A stretch of 64,000 nucleotides of DNA from Mesostigma viride (Eukaryota > Streptophyta > Mesostigmatophyceae > Mesostigmatales > Mesostigmataceae): positions 1,408,046 through 1,472,045 of the forward strand of contig RPFO01000165.1 in assembly GCA_009746045.1 (NCBI GenBank), read 5' to 3'. Position numbers and translations under genes: made by a program. Shown one piece after another: positions 34,743 through 45,079 of the stretch. Under the pieces are notes generated by a model that saw only the letters and a list, made by a program, of their open reading frames with translations, was not told the DNA's origin and did no database searches. Numbering within the stretch: the first letter of the stretch is position 1; each line of letters opens with the position of its first letter.

Positions 34743-36340
34743 CTGTCTGAGGCAACCCCTACACACCTTAATTCACCCAAGGGGGAGGCCAGGTGCTCCA
34801 ATGCAGATTTTATATCTGGGCAACAAGAGGGTGATCTCCAGGTTCAGGTGGCCCCAGGTCACCTGGAGAGGTACAGGTTCCTATGAAGACGTCCTTGACA
34901 GCTGGTGCAGCTGTAAGAATGTCTGACCCCATGCATCCTCGTGCTGGGCACGAGGGTGGACCTCTCATTTTGAGAGAAACCAATGTACAACCACAGAGGG
35001 GTGTGAAGGCCTCTGGTGGTATGCATGTGGTCCCTGCTGGCGGTCCAGGTGTTGGGCATGAGCAGGGTGACTCAGGCTCTGAGTCAGAACAGGATGGAAG
35101 TCAGCATGGTGATGCTGGACAACCTGACAGCACAGTCCTGACTGTGCCAGGGACTGCTTCCTCTGTGTACCAGGAGTTGGGTGCCCGAATCCACAACATG
35201 TTTGGGCATGCCACTTCTCTGTCAAACAACTTTGCCTTCCGTATGGGCAGGGCACCCCTTCTTAAGGCGTGTCAGCAAGCTGCCTCACGGTGTAAGTGCC
35301 AGTTGTCCTCCAACAAGCCCAGGAAATCACATGCCAAAGCTCTACCTCAGAGCATTGGTGATCTGCAGTGTGATATCCAACACATCAGGGGCATGCAACT
35401 GTTGGTGTGCGTGGACAGGTACACGAAATACAAGGTGCTGGAGCATTTACCTTCTATGAAGAACAGGTACTTGCTGGCTGCCCTGCAGAATGTAAGAGCC
35501 AAGTTTCCTACCACAAGGATCCAGGTGGACATGCAGTTTCAGCATCTCAAGGGTGATCCTACCCTTCCTGAGTTGCTGGTTACACCTAGGGAGGCTCATG
35601 GGCAGCAGGGTGCTATCGAGAGGGCAATCCAGGAGGTCAAGAAATTGATCATCTCTGAAGACTGGGTACCCTTGTCTGCACCTGCACTTGTCAGGAGTGC
35701 ATGGCTGAGGAACGTGGAGCAGCAGCTGAACAGCAGGGTTAACTTCTACTATGATGGAGTTGCTGTCAGCCCAATGGGTCTATATCATGGCCTGTGCCCA
35801 CCACATGTGCTGGAGGGCTGGAAACATGCTGCACATGTCACCTTTGCCAAGCTGAGGGAGAAGGACCGGGGTTGGAAGATGCTGGAGCCACAAGTGGGTC
35901 AGAAGGTCCTAGCTTGGAAGGAACCTAGCCTTTATGGCAAACGTGGTAGCTGGAGTCCTGGGGTGGTTACCCAGGTTGATGAAGCTAGCCACGCATGCTT
36001 GGTCAGCATGGAGGACGAACCAAAGCATGTGCACCGGCTGAGTTGGTCATATGTCAAGCCTAACCTGATGAATGAGGGCAGTCAGGCACAAGGCTCACAG
36101 GATCTGCAGGATTTTCAGGTCCCAGGTGACATCACTGACGCAACGACCACATCTGTTGCAGGGGAATCTGTCAGCCCTGGCCAGGTTGCAGAGGTACTTG
36201 TTGAACAGGCTGCAAGGTCAACAGCTGGGGAGTCAACTGTCAAGCCCAAGGCACTAACCAAGCCCAGGGGGACAAGTTTGGCTGGATTGATTGGGGCTCT
36301 ACAAAGGGCCAAGAAGCAGCCCAAGGTAGCCAAGCTCAGG
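34743..36340 (+). pseudogene. Integrase of LTR element 2, with a possible protease remnant in front
   Basis: The frame from 34883 encodes the integrase. Motifs include ARIHNMFGHATS and CQQAASRCKCQ (a weakened HHCC), LQCDIQHIRGMQLLVCVDR (Asp), IQVDMQF (Asp) and GQQGAIERAIQEVKKLI (Glu), then GQKVLAWKEPSLYGKRGSW, a GPY-like C-terminal region (about 35895-36060). Before it, near 34885-34920, LDS in one frame and GAAVRM in the next resemble a copia protease active site (LDSGAxxxM) broken by one base. Element 1 lacks this. Confidence 0.8.
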
Positions 36341-36604
36341 TGGCATGGCAATCTGGGGCTGGACACTGCCTTAGAGGTAGACACTAATTCTCAGGTTTCC
36401 ATCATTGGGACCAGGGCTGCAGCAGGGTACAGCATGTCTGAACCCAGCTATCAGTTTGTGTCTGACTTCAGTGGCGGGGTACACGTGAAGGTACTGGGTG
36501 AGGTATTCATTCCTATCCTTGGACAGGACACTGCTTTTTGTGTCTTGGAGGGCTATCAAGGACCTGCTCTTCTGGGGCAGAATTTCCTATGCCAGGATGG
36601 GTAG
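36341..36604 (+). pseudogene. Retropepsin-like domain after the integrase (element 2)
   Basis: In frame with the integrase: LEVDTNSQVSIIGTRAAAGY (Asp codon at 36379-36381), VSDFSGGVHVKVLGEVFIP, then FCVLEGYQGPALLGQNFLC, ending in TAG at 36602-36604. It aligns by eye block for block with the domain at 17200-17480 in element 1 (DTxxQVSII; DFSG; VLEGYxGxALLGxxFLC). Asn replaces the glycine of Asp-Thr-Gly. Being followed by RT gives the order gag-IN-PR-RT-RH. Confidence 0.68.
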
Positions 36605-38365
36605 TGATCACGTCCTCTCTCCTGACTAAGGAAGGGGCTGGTCAGGTCCCACTGATTAATTTCAGGACCACTCACCTATCACGTGCAGTAACCAGGTCGG
36701 TTAAGCGTGTGCAAGTGTGCCAGGGGCAGGAGCCCTTGGTTGATGACCTCATATTGCCAGCTGCTAGTCATCCAAGCAGTTTGGGCATTGGTCCTCACTC
36801 ACTTGCTGGACACAGCCCTATCAACTACCAAGGCCTGGTGAAGCTCATGTCCTCTCCCATTATGTGTCCCCAGGTCACACTGGGTCTGATTAAATCTGGG
36901 GAGGACTGGATCTCCAAGAAATGCGTGGAACCTGTCAATGACCTGCCTCCTGCACGACGTCTACTCAAGCTCAAGTTTGTCATCAAGATGAAGGAGGTGG
37001 ACGGGGTCAAGGTACCACATGTCAGGCCAGTGCTGAATGAGTTCAAGGGTACTGGTGAGTGCACTGCTGAGGAGTTGTATACCCCTGGCATGTTGCATGA
37101 TACTTGGAGGCTGCTGCTGTGTGTATTTCTAGGCCTTCTCAACAAGGGCTTGGACTATGGCTCAGTGGTGGTAGACTTCAAGAGGGCATTTCTGGAGGGG
37201 ATGCAGATGTGGCACAGGAAAAGTGGGAGGGCAAGACGCCTTTCTATGTTAGGGTGCCTGCTGTATGGAAAAGGGACATCCACACGGAGTTCCTTAAAAT
37301 CCTCAAGGGCCTGGAGGGCCTGAGGTCAAGTCCAATAATCTGGAGGGAGACTCTCAACCGTTTCCTGAAGGAGCATTGCAACTTGAAGGTCTCTCCTGTA
37401 GACCCCTGTCTGTTTCTGGGGCAATGGGAAGGCCTGCCAGTGTATGCTTCGCTGCACGGGGATGACCTACATCTGATAGCTCCCACGTCGTGGCTTAAGG
37501 AGCTGATCTCCATCATTAAGTCCAAGTTTCCTCTGGGTAGGGAGCAATGGCAGGTGGAGAATGAGCCTCTGCTGTTTGTGGGCATGGAGGCCACACTGGT
37601 GAAGAAGGGGGGGAGTGGCGTATGCTGCTGGTGGGGGGCAATGATTATCAAGAGACCCTCATTAGCAAGCTTCCTCCAACCATCACACAGGCACTGTGTC
37701 CCATGGTGAGGGGCATGGTTGCTTGGGTGGCAGGCATTTCCAGGCCAGACCTTATGGTCATAGCCAGGTTGCCTGATGACATGCTGGTGGAGCTAGGGTC
37801 TGCCAAGGTGGCTGATCAGGTCAGGGCTTCATCTGGCATTCTGTTGTCTGCAGTGGATTTATCACAACCCATTTGCATGGAGCTGTATGTGGATAGCTCA
37901 ATGGACAGCAGGCAGGTCTCCAAGGTCAGGGGCAGGGCTGCAGGGCTCTTTGTGCTCAGACAGGAAGGCCTGGGGAGTTTGGTGAGCTGGTTTAGTCGCC
38001 TGCACAAACGGGTGGCTGTCAGCAGTGATGTGGCAGAATGCAGGGCTATTTGTGAAGGCATTCACACAAGCCTTTATCTGAAGGAGTTGCTTCATCAGAT
38101 GACTTCTAACACTCCTTGGCCACTTCAGGTTACCACTCTTCTAAAAACAGACTCCATGGGGATGGTGCAGTTTGTGCACAGGCAGATGGCCAGAAGTAGG
38201 GACTTGGATTATCTCCTTCTTAAGGAATTGTCCTCCTTGGCCAATATTGAGCATATCCCTGGGGTTGACAATCCTGCTGATGCTTTGACCAAGCTAGTGC
38301 AGAAGGCAGCAGTGCAATACAAGGTTCTTCAGTCTCTGATGGACCCATCTCAGCAAGCTGTCTAA
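36605..38365 (+). pseudogene. Reverse transcriptase and RNase H of LTR element 2
   Basis: Frames change near 36600, 37200 and 37650. RT shows RLLKLKFVIKMKEVDG, EELYTPGMLHDTWRLLLCVF, GSVVVDFKRAFLEG (first catalytic Asp, about 37160-37200), LEGLRSSPIIWRETLNRFL and VYASLHGDDLHLIAP, with HGDD at 37455-37466 where Tyr-x-Asp-Asp is expected. RNase H shows YVDSSMDSRQVSK, VAECRAICEG, LLKTDSMG and NPADALTK. It ends in TAA at 38363. Corresponding blocks in element 1 match closely (KRAFLxG, HGDD, DSSMxSRQ), so the two elements are relatives. Confidence 0.85.
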
Positions 38366-39315
38366 GCTGGTGCCTGGTTATAGGGCATTGGAGAGCAGAT
38401 TGTGTGGTAGTGTCAGCATTGTGACTGGCATAATACCTGTATTTTAGTCTGTACTAAGGCTCATGGACCATGGTACACTCACTCTGATTTTAATCAGGAT
38501 ACAGCCAGGTTTTGGCTGGGGTTCATGCTGTTGACTACACAAGGTTGACAGGTCCATTACAGACCATGTATTCTATTTTAAAAGAAATGTATATTTGTAC
38601 ATACTTCTCACAATGGTCTGGGAACCTTTATTCTGGGGTTTATAGGGCGGGGTTCGATTCCCTGGTATTATGTTTCTACAAGCTGGCCTGTTCAGGTGTT
38701 TGCCTGTTCAGACTTCCCTAGTTCCCCAGGGCAGGATTTAATTGTTGCCTATGTGTTTCATTTTGTCATTTGTTTGCTGTGGCAGTTTACCATCTGGCAA
38801 GTAGACGGGCGCCGTAAGACGGGCGCCAATAGACCCCTGTTGAGAGAATGACAGGCAAACTATTGTAATACGCCTTACTTTGTCAAGTGGTATTTTAATT
38901 GTCATGGATTTATTGTACTTATATTGAATATGTACTGGGTTTTATGGGATTAGTATCTGGGATTAATGTAACTCACCGCCAGAAGGTCATTGTACTGGAG
39001 GCTCTACCGAGGTGATGGGATTAATTCCTGGAGAAGACCTCATAGAATTAACCTGTATGTATTTAATTTTGTGTGCTTCTAATATCTGGTGGTACTCTGT
39101 AATGCCACTTCCATAGGTTTTTATCCATTTCTCATGGAATGGTTTTCCCTGTGGCAGATCTGTTTCTTTTCCAGTTCCTTAAAAGAAAGGGCTGGGGGAA
39201 TGGCAATGGCCATTAAAGACATCTGTTCAAGCTTCAAGCTGGAGTGAAGGACATTTCAAGCTACTTCAAGGGTCCCTGGCAGGGGATGTGATCCCTAAAG
39301 AAAAGAAGGGATTGG
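38366..39315 (+). other. 3' untranslated region of LTR element 2
   Basis: No gene. AAAGAAAAGAAGGGATTGG immediately before the 3' LTR is the polypurine tract. ACGGGCGCC occurs twice near 38807-38827. Confidence 0.65.
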
Positions 39316-39933
39316 AGTTAACGTAAAGGATTTACGTTAGATGGATAGAGATTGTTACGCTCTTTCCAACGGCACCTTGAACGCCTCATTTGGTTACGGG
39401 ACGTAAAAGTTATGACGTTTCCTAGGCTGTGCCGACAGTACCCGGCGCGCCACTGTGGGCGCGTACGGACACAGGATGTACAAGTGTCACTTTGATAGTC
39501 CGCAGGACGTTGACAGGACTTGTACAGGACTTGATAGTCAATTGATAGGTAGGCGTGCTGTAGCGCGCCAGGACCTATGAGGCAATTGATGCTGACTAGT
39601 GTACGGATAGGTCCACAGGACTAGCCGTATGGACAATTGATAGATCTCCGCGCCAAAGGCGTGCCAGAGCTCTGTGTAATCAATTGATTGACAGTTCAGC
39701 TGTGACAGTGCAGCTGAATACTTGGACGCGTCCCTAACAAGCTATATGAGTGACTTGGTCACACCGGGACGCCAGTTCTTGCGTGCACGTTCTCTTGGCA
39801 CTGCGACCCTGTCGCCTGTGCTACGTGCAGTCTTGGAAGTGACGTGACTTACGTCTGTGTTTCCTTGTTATTAATAAAGGCAACTTCCTGCAAGAACCAT
39901 GGCGGAATTCGTGGCATTCTCACCCTCGCAACT
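39316..39933 (+). repeat. 3' LTR of element 2 (618 bp)
   Basis: Direct repeat of 32129-32744, ending CCCTCGCAACT and followed by the target duplication ATATC. A short ORF starting in the LTR at 39844 reads into the Kolobok transposase, but that fusion is created by the insertion. Confidence 0.9.
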
Positions 39934-39938
39934 ATATC

Positions 39939-42371
39939 CCAGCGGCTTCGCTTTGAGCGACAGGCTGCCGGAGAGCAGCCTTCGGTGCCTGCGCCTCTGA
40001 AAAGGGGCCGTGGCAGACCGAAGGGTTCGAAGACAAGGGTTGGTGTCGGCAGGCCTAAAGGGTCTAAGAAAAAGAAATGGCGATCATCCACGCCAGTTTC
40101 TGTGGGCATGGCGGATGTTTCGGCGGCGGGGGTCGGCCAGAATGCTGGGAATGCACCGAGCAGCGGCGAGAAGGGGCTTGGTGCGGAAATTCTCGGCGAT
40201 GAAGGTATGCCAGCCACTGGGCGTAAGCGAGCGCTCGTGAGCCCTTACACCCCGTCTCCGAAGAAGCTTGACAGCCGTGGGCATCATTTGAGGCAGGCAG
40301 TCGATCAGCCGCCCCCTCCCCCCTGCGATCCCATTTCATGGCAGCGCATTGTTGTTGATACAGTGTGCCTTGAAGGAATTGTTGGCCATTTAGCCTGCAT
40401 GCCCTGAATGCCATGAGAAGTCCCTGAAGCTGGGGCATAAGACGCAGCCTGGGCCCTGTGCATCTTTGCTGCTGGTGACATTTTGCACAAATCCCCACTG
40501 TCGGGCGGAGAATAAGAAGCCTTGGCACCATGCAGAACCAGCGGAGGTGGGGGGAGGCCTGGCAAGGGTGGGAATGTCACGTGCTTCCAAGAATGCTCTC
40601 CTGGCCCTGAACACTGTCATCCATGGTGTCACACGGAGTGACCTGCTGCGTGTGTGGAGCACGATGGACATGGAATTCCCCAAGCATGGTAGCGTGTGGC
40701 GGAAAGATGTGCTTATGGTCGCGCGCATTGTGATTGAGTACCTGCACACTGTGATAGAGGAAAACCGTGAGGTAGTGAGGCAGTGGGAGCGGGATAACGG
40801 CAGGTTCCCTGACCTGGATGGGTTCCTTCGGCAGGCCACGCGCGCTACCTTTGATGGCAGCTGGGCTAATCGTGGGTACAGGTCACTGCTGGGGCAGCAA
40901 CTGTTAATCCACGACGTGTTGAAGCTTATCATAGCCCACCATGTGTCCAGCAAGTGGTGTGCCTTTTGCATGCGTGTGGCGGGCAAGAAGGATGCAGATG
41001 GTAAGCCTAGAGTGCCAGCCCCCCATATGTGTTTCAAGAACCATGCGACCACAAGCAAGAGCATGGAAGGCGCGGGTGCAGTGCATGGTGATGTTGCTAG
41101 ATGTGATGTCGCTAGAATCGGGGGTGTTCACAGGTCAAGTGATGGAGAGGGCAGGGAGTGAGCAGGGACAGAAGGGCAGCAAGCCTGAGAGCCAGCGGCT
41201 TTGGGTGACCAAGGTAGTGAGTGATGGGGACACGAGTTGGTATGCACAAGTGAGGGAGAATCAGGTGTTGAAGGAGGCAAATCACATCCCTGACAAAGAC
41301 AATGACCTGAACCACCTGTCCATCAACCTGCACAGTGCACTAGTGGCCACGAAGAAGACGTGGCTGTCTAAGCACAAGAATGTGCTAGGAGAGAAGACCC
41401 ACATCTGGCACATGCTGCGGGGTTACCGTGCCTGCATACGCTGCAACTATCACATGGGTGCCACGTGGCTGCACGGCGCATTGGCCAACGCGCTGGAACA
41501 TTATCATGGCAACCACACGCATTGCAATAATGCATGGCCCAACCACATGAAGCAGAAAAGTGGGGAGGTGGTGCAGCGCCAATGGTGTGGTGTGCATACC
41601 AAGAAGAAGAACCTGCCGCCTTGGGGGGGGCGGGCCTGGCTGCCTCGTGTGTCGGAGAAGGGTGGGGTGGTGGTGCAGGTGGACGAGCTTGTCCGCGAGG
41701 TCTGGGGCAGGTTCAGCTCGATGGAGGTGCTGGAAGGGTGCTGCCACAATAGCTCCTCCAACCACAACGAGTTCACTCATTCACAGCAAGTGCTTGCCAC
41801 ACCTGGGGGGAAGGGGGGCTTTGCTGGGGGGCTGTACGCTGCCTTTTGCGCGGTAGGTGCCCTGCGTGCCCAAAAGGGCGAGATATGGTTTATTCCAATA
41901 GCGGGGAAGCTGGGCATTTCCATGTGCCCTGAGGCACTAGCTCAGTTGCAAGAGCTGACTGAGGCAAGGTTGCGCCAGCAGAAGAGGAAGAAGACACTAG
42001 AGTTCAAGCAGCAAAGGGCGCAGGGCAAAGCCATCCGGGCTGGGGTTTATTGGGATGAAAACAAGAAGGACAAGTCCACCTATGCTAAGGGCACAGCGTA
42101 TGGGGGGGTGGGCCCTGCCACAGGGGGTGTGGATGTGGGCGACAGTGACAGTGAGGGTGAGGAGGAATATATGGATGATGTTCCCTGCCTTCGCTGTGCT
42201 ATTCCCACCCCGCTCCCTGGCAATAATTTTCTGCTGTGCAGCACGGTGGGCTGCGAGGGAGGGCTTCACCTCAAGTGCTGCAACCCTCCCCTGCGTCGCG
42301 TGCCCGATGGGGACTGGTTTTGCCCCTTGTGCATGGGGCAGAACGTCATCACTGAGTCGGATAGTGAATAA
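39939..42371 (+). pseudogene. Kolobok-like transposase with AT-hooks and C-terminal PHD finger, interrupted
   Basis: Cut-and-paste transposase, probably nuclear. The original start is the ATG at 32097 (or 32100). About 11 codons later LTR element 2 splits it, and reading resumes in frame at 39939. N-terminal AT-hooks GRGRPKGSK and VGRPKGSK (about 40000-40070) suggest minor-groove DNA binding. Frame changes near 40395 and in 41060-41100 separate a Cys pair region (CPECHE...CTNPHC), then TFDGSWANRGY (catalytic Asp at 40853), KWCAFC, HMCFKNHATTSKSME, VVSDGDTSWYAQV (second Asp, about 41223-41231), and LHGALANALEHYHGN, a candidate for the third acid. The end is a PHD finger: CLRC, CEGGLHLKCC, DGDWFCPLC (about 42190-42335), then TAA. 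The SDGDTS and KNHxxTSKSME style is that of Kolobok/Mutator-like transposases. Confidence 0.68.
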
Positions 42372-42800
42372 TTGTGTTATAGTGAACGCCTTAGGTGGCA
42401 TCACGGGAAAGTCAATAACTTGAGCTAGGGGTGTCAGATTGAGCTCAAATTTTGGCAGTGTGTTTCCCCCCACTCAGTGAAATTTAAAATGTATGGATGA
42501 CCCAATCTGATGTGTTATTAATGATTTGATTTATTTTTTTTGGCTAAAAAAAGTACCCATTTTGCGGGAAAATTAATAACTCAAACAAATGTGACCATTT
42601 TGGCCATGTAAATAGCCCAGCTTTTAAAAAAGTGGGGGAACTTTGCAGAAATGTATGGGCAGGTCATTTGGATAAGTGGTTTGTCTTGGGCAAAATATCT
42701 CATAAATAGCGTCTTTTTCTATTTTTAGCTCGCCACCGGTGCGTGGTTGGGGGTAGTACCCCCAACAAGTGGTGGTATGAATGTCCAAACATCATATTTA
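42372..42800 (+). other. 3' part of the Kolobok-like element before LINE-B
   Basis: AT-rich, with two diverged copies of a GGGAAA-TAATAACT motif (about 42408 and 42567) and GTAGTACCCCCAACAAG-type inverted sequence near 42751-42770. No gene. Confidence 0.5.
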
Positions 42801-42934
42801 TTAAAAATATAATTACTTACAGCAGAGTGAAATCACTCAAACCAAAGCAAACGCCCAGCTATAAACCTATATACAGAGCCATGTCAAAGCTCTATACTAC
42901 GATAAGACCAATGGAAACGCCTAACGGGAGGAAC

Positions 42935-44134
42935 CTAATAGCCCTGCTGCACCGCAAAATCAGCCCGCGTACGGCGGAGCATGATGTCAGCCATGGCCCG
43001 AGTCAGCGCCACCGACAAGCGCTGACGCCAATATGACGTCCAGGTCCGCGCCGACCATGGGGCCCGCTGGCCCTCCAGGTCCAGCCGGTCCTCCCGGAGC
43101 CGGCAACACTCCTTGAAGAAGGCGGAGGTCAGGGGCCCCATGGCCCCAAACTCCTCCAGGACAAAGGGCACCACACGATGGTGCCCGACGTCGCCGTAGG
43201 CCAGGAGCTTGGCCCGCTCCGCCCGGTCCGCCGTGTAACCTGCCGTGAGGGAGGCCCCAGCCACGTGGCTAAGAGCCAAGGGCCGCGCCACCGAAACATC
43301 AATAAGCAGATGCCGGCCACCCCCCTCAAAGTCCAGCACCACGATGTCAGGCCGGTGGTTGGGGGAATAGAAGGCAGCGCCATCCGCATCCTCGGACCGG
43401 ATGTTCGCGTGGGGGAAAACCGACCGAATCATGGCGAGCACCACCGTCAGGAGGACAGTGTGCAAATACAAATACCAATTCTGATTCTGTTGGCCCCCCA
43501 TGCAGGCAAGGTAGTGAGTCCCCGTGGGATCCAGCGGCTGCCCACAGCTACCACAAGGCCGCCCGGCCGGAACAAGAGGCTGCGGGGCAAATAGCTGGTG
43601 CCGGAGCGCCACCGAGTAGTGGCTGGGAGCCAAGGCGAATGGGGGGGCCATGGGAAGAGCACGAAGGTACGCCGAGCCCACACTCCGCAAGGAAAGCGAG
43701 AACAGCCACGCACGTCCCTGGGCGTTGAGGTCCGCGAAAAGAGCAATCCAATCAGCCGTGTGCAGAATACCCGCGTAGGTTTTCTGGTGTTTATCGATGA
43801 CGCGAGCAGGGAATGCGGCGGGAGATTGAACGGAGGCGACCGAGGGAGTGCCGCGAGGGAGGTGGCGCTGTACCGCCTGAGCGGCACGGACGGGAGAACA
43901 GGCCTGCTGGATCTCAGCATAGGCCTCCTGGATGGCGGTGACGAAGGGCAAAGGGCTGCTGGGGTCCAGGAGGTCAGGCGCTGCCGTTGCCAAAAGGGGC
44001 AGGAGCCGGCAGCTTTCCGCCCATGACTGAGCGACGGAGCCCAAAAAGGCTGCTGGGGCCAGCCGGGCGGCACGAGTCAGACCGCAGCCACCCATCCGTG
44101 CAGGCAGGGAGGCAATGCGAATAGCATGTGGCGG
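42935..44134 (-). pseudogene. LINE-B C-terminal region: CCHC knuckle and restriction-like endonuclease
   Basis: Minus-strand frame ending in TAG at 42935. Upstream it reads ARMGGCGLTRAARLAPAAFL, a typical post-RT block. A zinc knuckle CGSCGQPLDPTGTHYLAC (about 43510-43565) precedes HRPDIVVLDFEGGGRHLLID (about 43285-43350), the PD-(D/E)xK core of the restriction-like endonuclease that nicks target DNA in R2-, NeSL- and Dualen-type LINEs. Removing the gypsy element and one GGCGG restores the frame into 55058-54941 (LVPGPDLPP joined to HAIRIAS). The codons before His in the current sequence come from the LTR. No RT palm remains. Confidence 0.8.
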
Positions 44135-44708
44135 TGTTACGCCGCGGATATCTACCTCCACCTCTACCTCTAATGGGCCTGATACTACCTAAACTGGTCA
44201 GGCCTCCTCTACTTAACCCTCTGGCGAAAGACGAACGTGACGGAGCTGATCTCAATGCATTAACGTAAGTGTTGCTATAATACGCCATACAACCATTTAC
44301 CAAAACCCGTTTACTCCAGGAATAGAGGAAGGAAACACAACTACACTGCCGTGACCCAAGCCTAAATGTGTCAATTCACTTAACACACGCCGAGTACACA
44401 CACAAAGGGGTAGAACGCGCATAAATGATCACCAACGGTCCAACACGCTCGGGCCGACATGGCCCTCGCCTACAGGTGCACGCTGGTCCACTAAATCTAC
44501 TGATGCACGCTGGTCCACTACATTCTACCCCAGGATCAGGACCACTAGTAAAGTACGCGGCGCGGCGCCCAACGGCACCCAATGTACCACAGTACTGTTA
44601 CGAGGACAATAATGTCCCGGTAGGAGCCTAAACGTAAACCTAGGGACAACCGAGGCAAAGGACCTAATTTACGTCCGTAACTACAACGAATTGTTACGCG
44701 ACGTAACA
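44135..44708 (-). repeat. 3' LTR of the gypsy element (574 bp)
   Basis: Runs TGTTACGCCGCGG to CGACGTAACA as written on the plus strand. Preceded by GGCGG. Confidence 0.95.
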
Positions 44709-45079
44709 CCTCCCCCCCCACAAAGGTAGGGAGCCCTCTCCCTACGCACAGGGAGGAAACGAAGGGGTAGGAAAAACCTAATGCACCCAACACACACCAA
44801 CACAATCGATAGACCATCCCAGATACAAAGCACCAATAGTTCACACGGTCTCCACCACCACGCCGGGTGGTGTAGGGTTAGCCAGCACCAAGCCTGGTGG
44901 GAGGTTCCCCTAACTGCCTGGAACGGAGTCCTGGCCGGGGGGGACGGCACTGGGCAGGACACACAGAGTAAACACATCAGCGCCAAGGACCAAGAACAGC
45001 CAACCAACTGGCCAGAATATGAAGGCGACTCTACATACCGGAGGGACAACACCCTCAGGTCGGGCCTAAGGCCCTCTAT
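44709..45079 (-). other. Polypurine tract and spacer before the 3' LTR
   Basis: On the minus strand TGTGGGGGGGGAGG directly abuts the 3' LTR and is the likely polypurine tract. The remaining ~350 bp up to the env-position ORF hold no gene. Confidence 0.65.

Larger units (their letters stand above)
32129..39933 (+). mobile_element. LTR element 2: divergent copia-like retrotransposon with AGTT...AACT ends
   Basis: LTRs 32129-32744 and 39316-39933 are about 99% identical and bounded by AGTT and AACT. ATATC is duplicated at both sides (32124-32128 and 39934-39938). Internal order on the plus strand: pre-gag ORF, gag with zinc knuckle, integrase, retropepsin-like domain, reverse transcriptase with HGDD, RNase H. 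It has the same architecture as element 1 but its protein sequences are well diverged. It landed about 11 codons into the transposase ORF of the Kolobok-like element. Confidence 0.9.
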
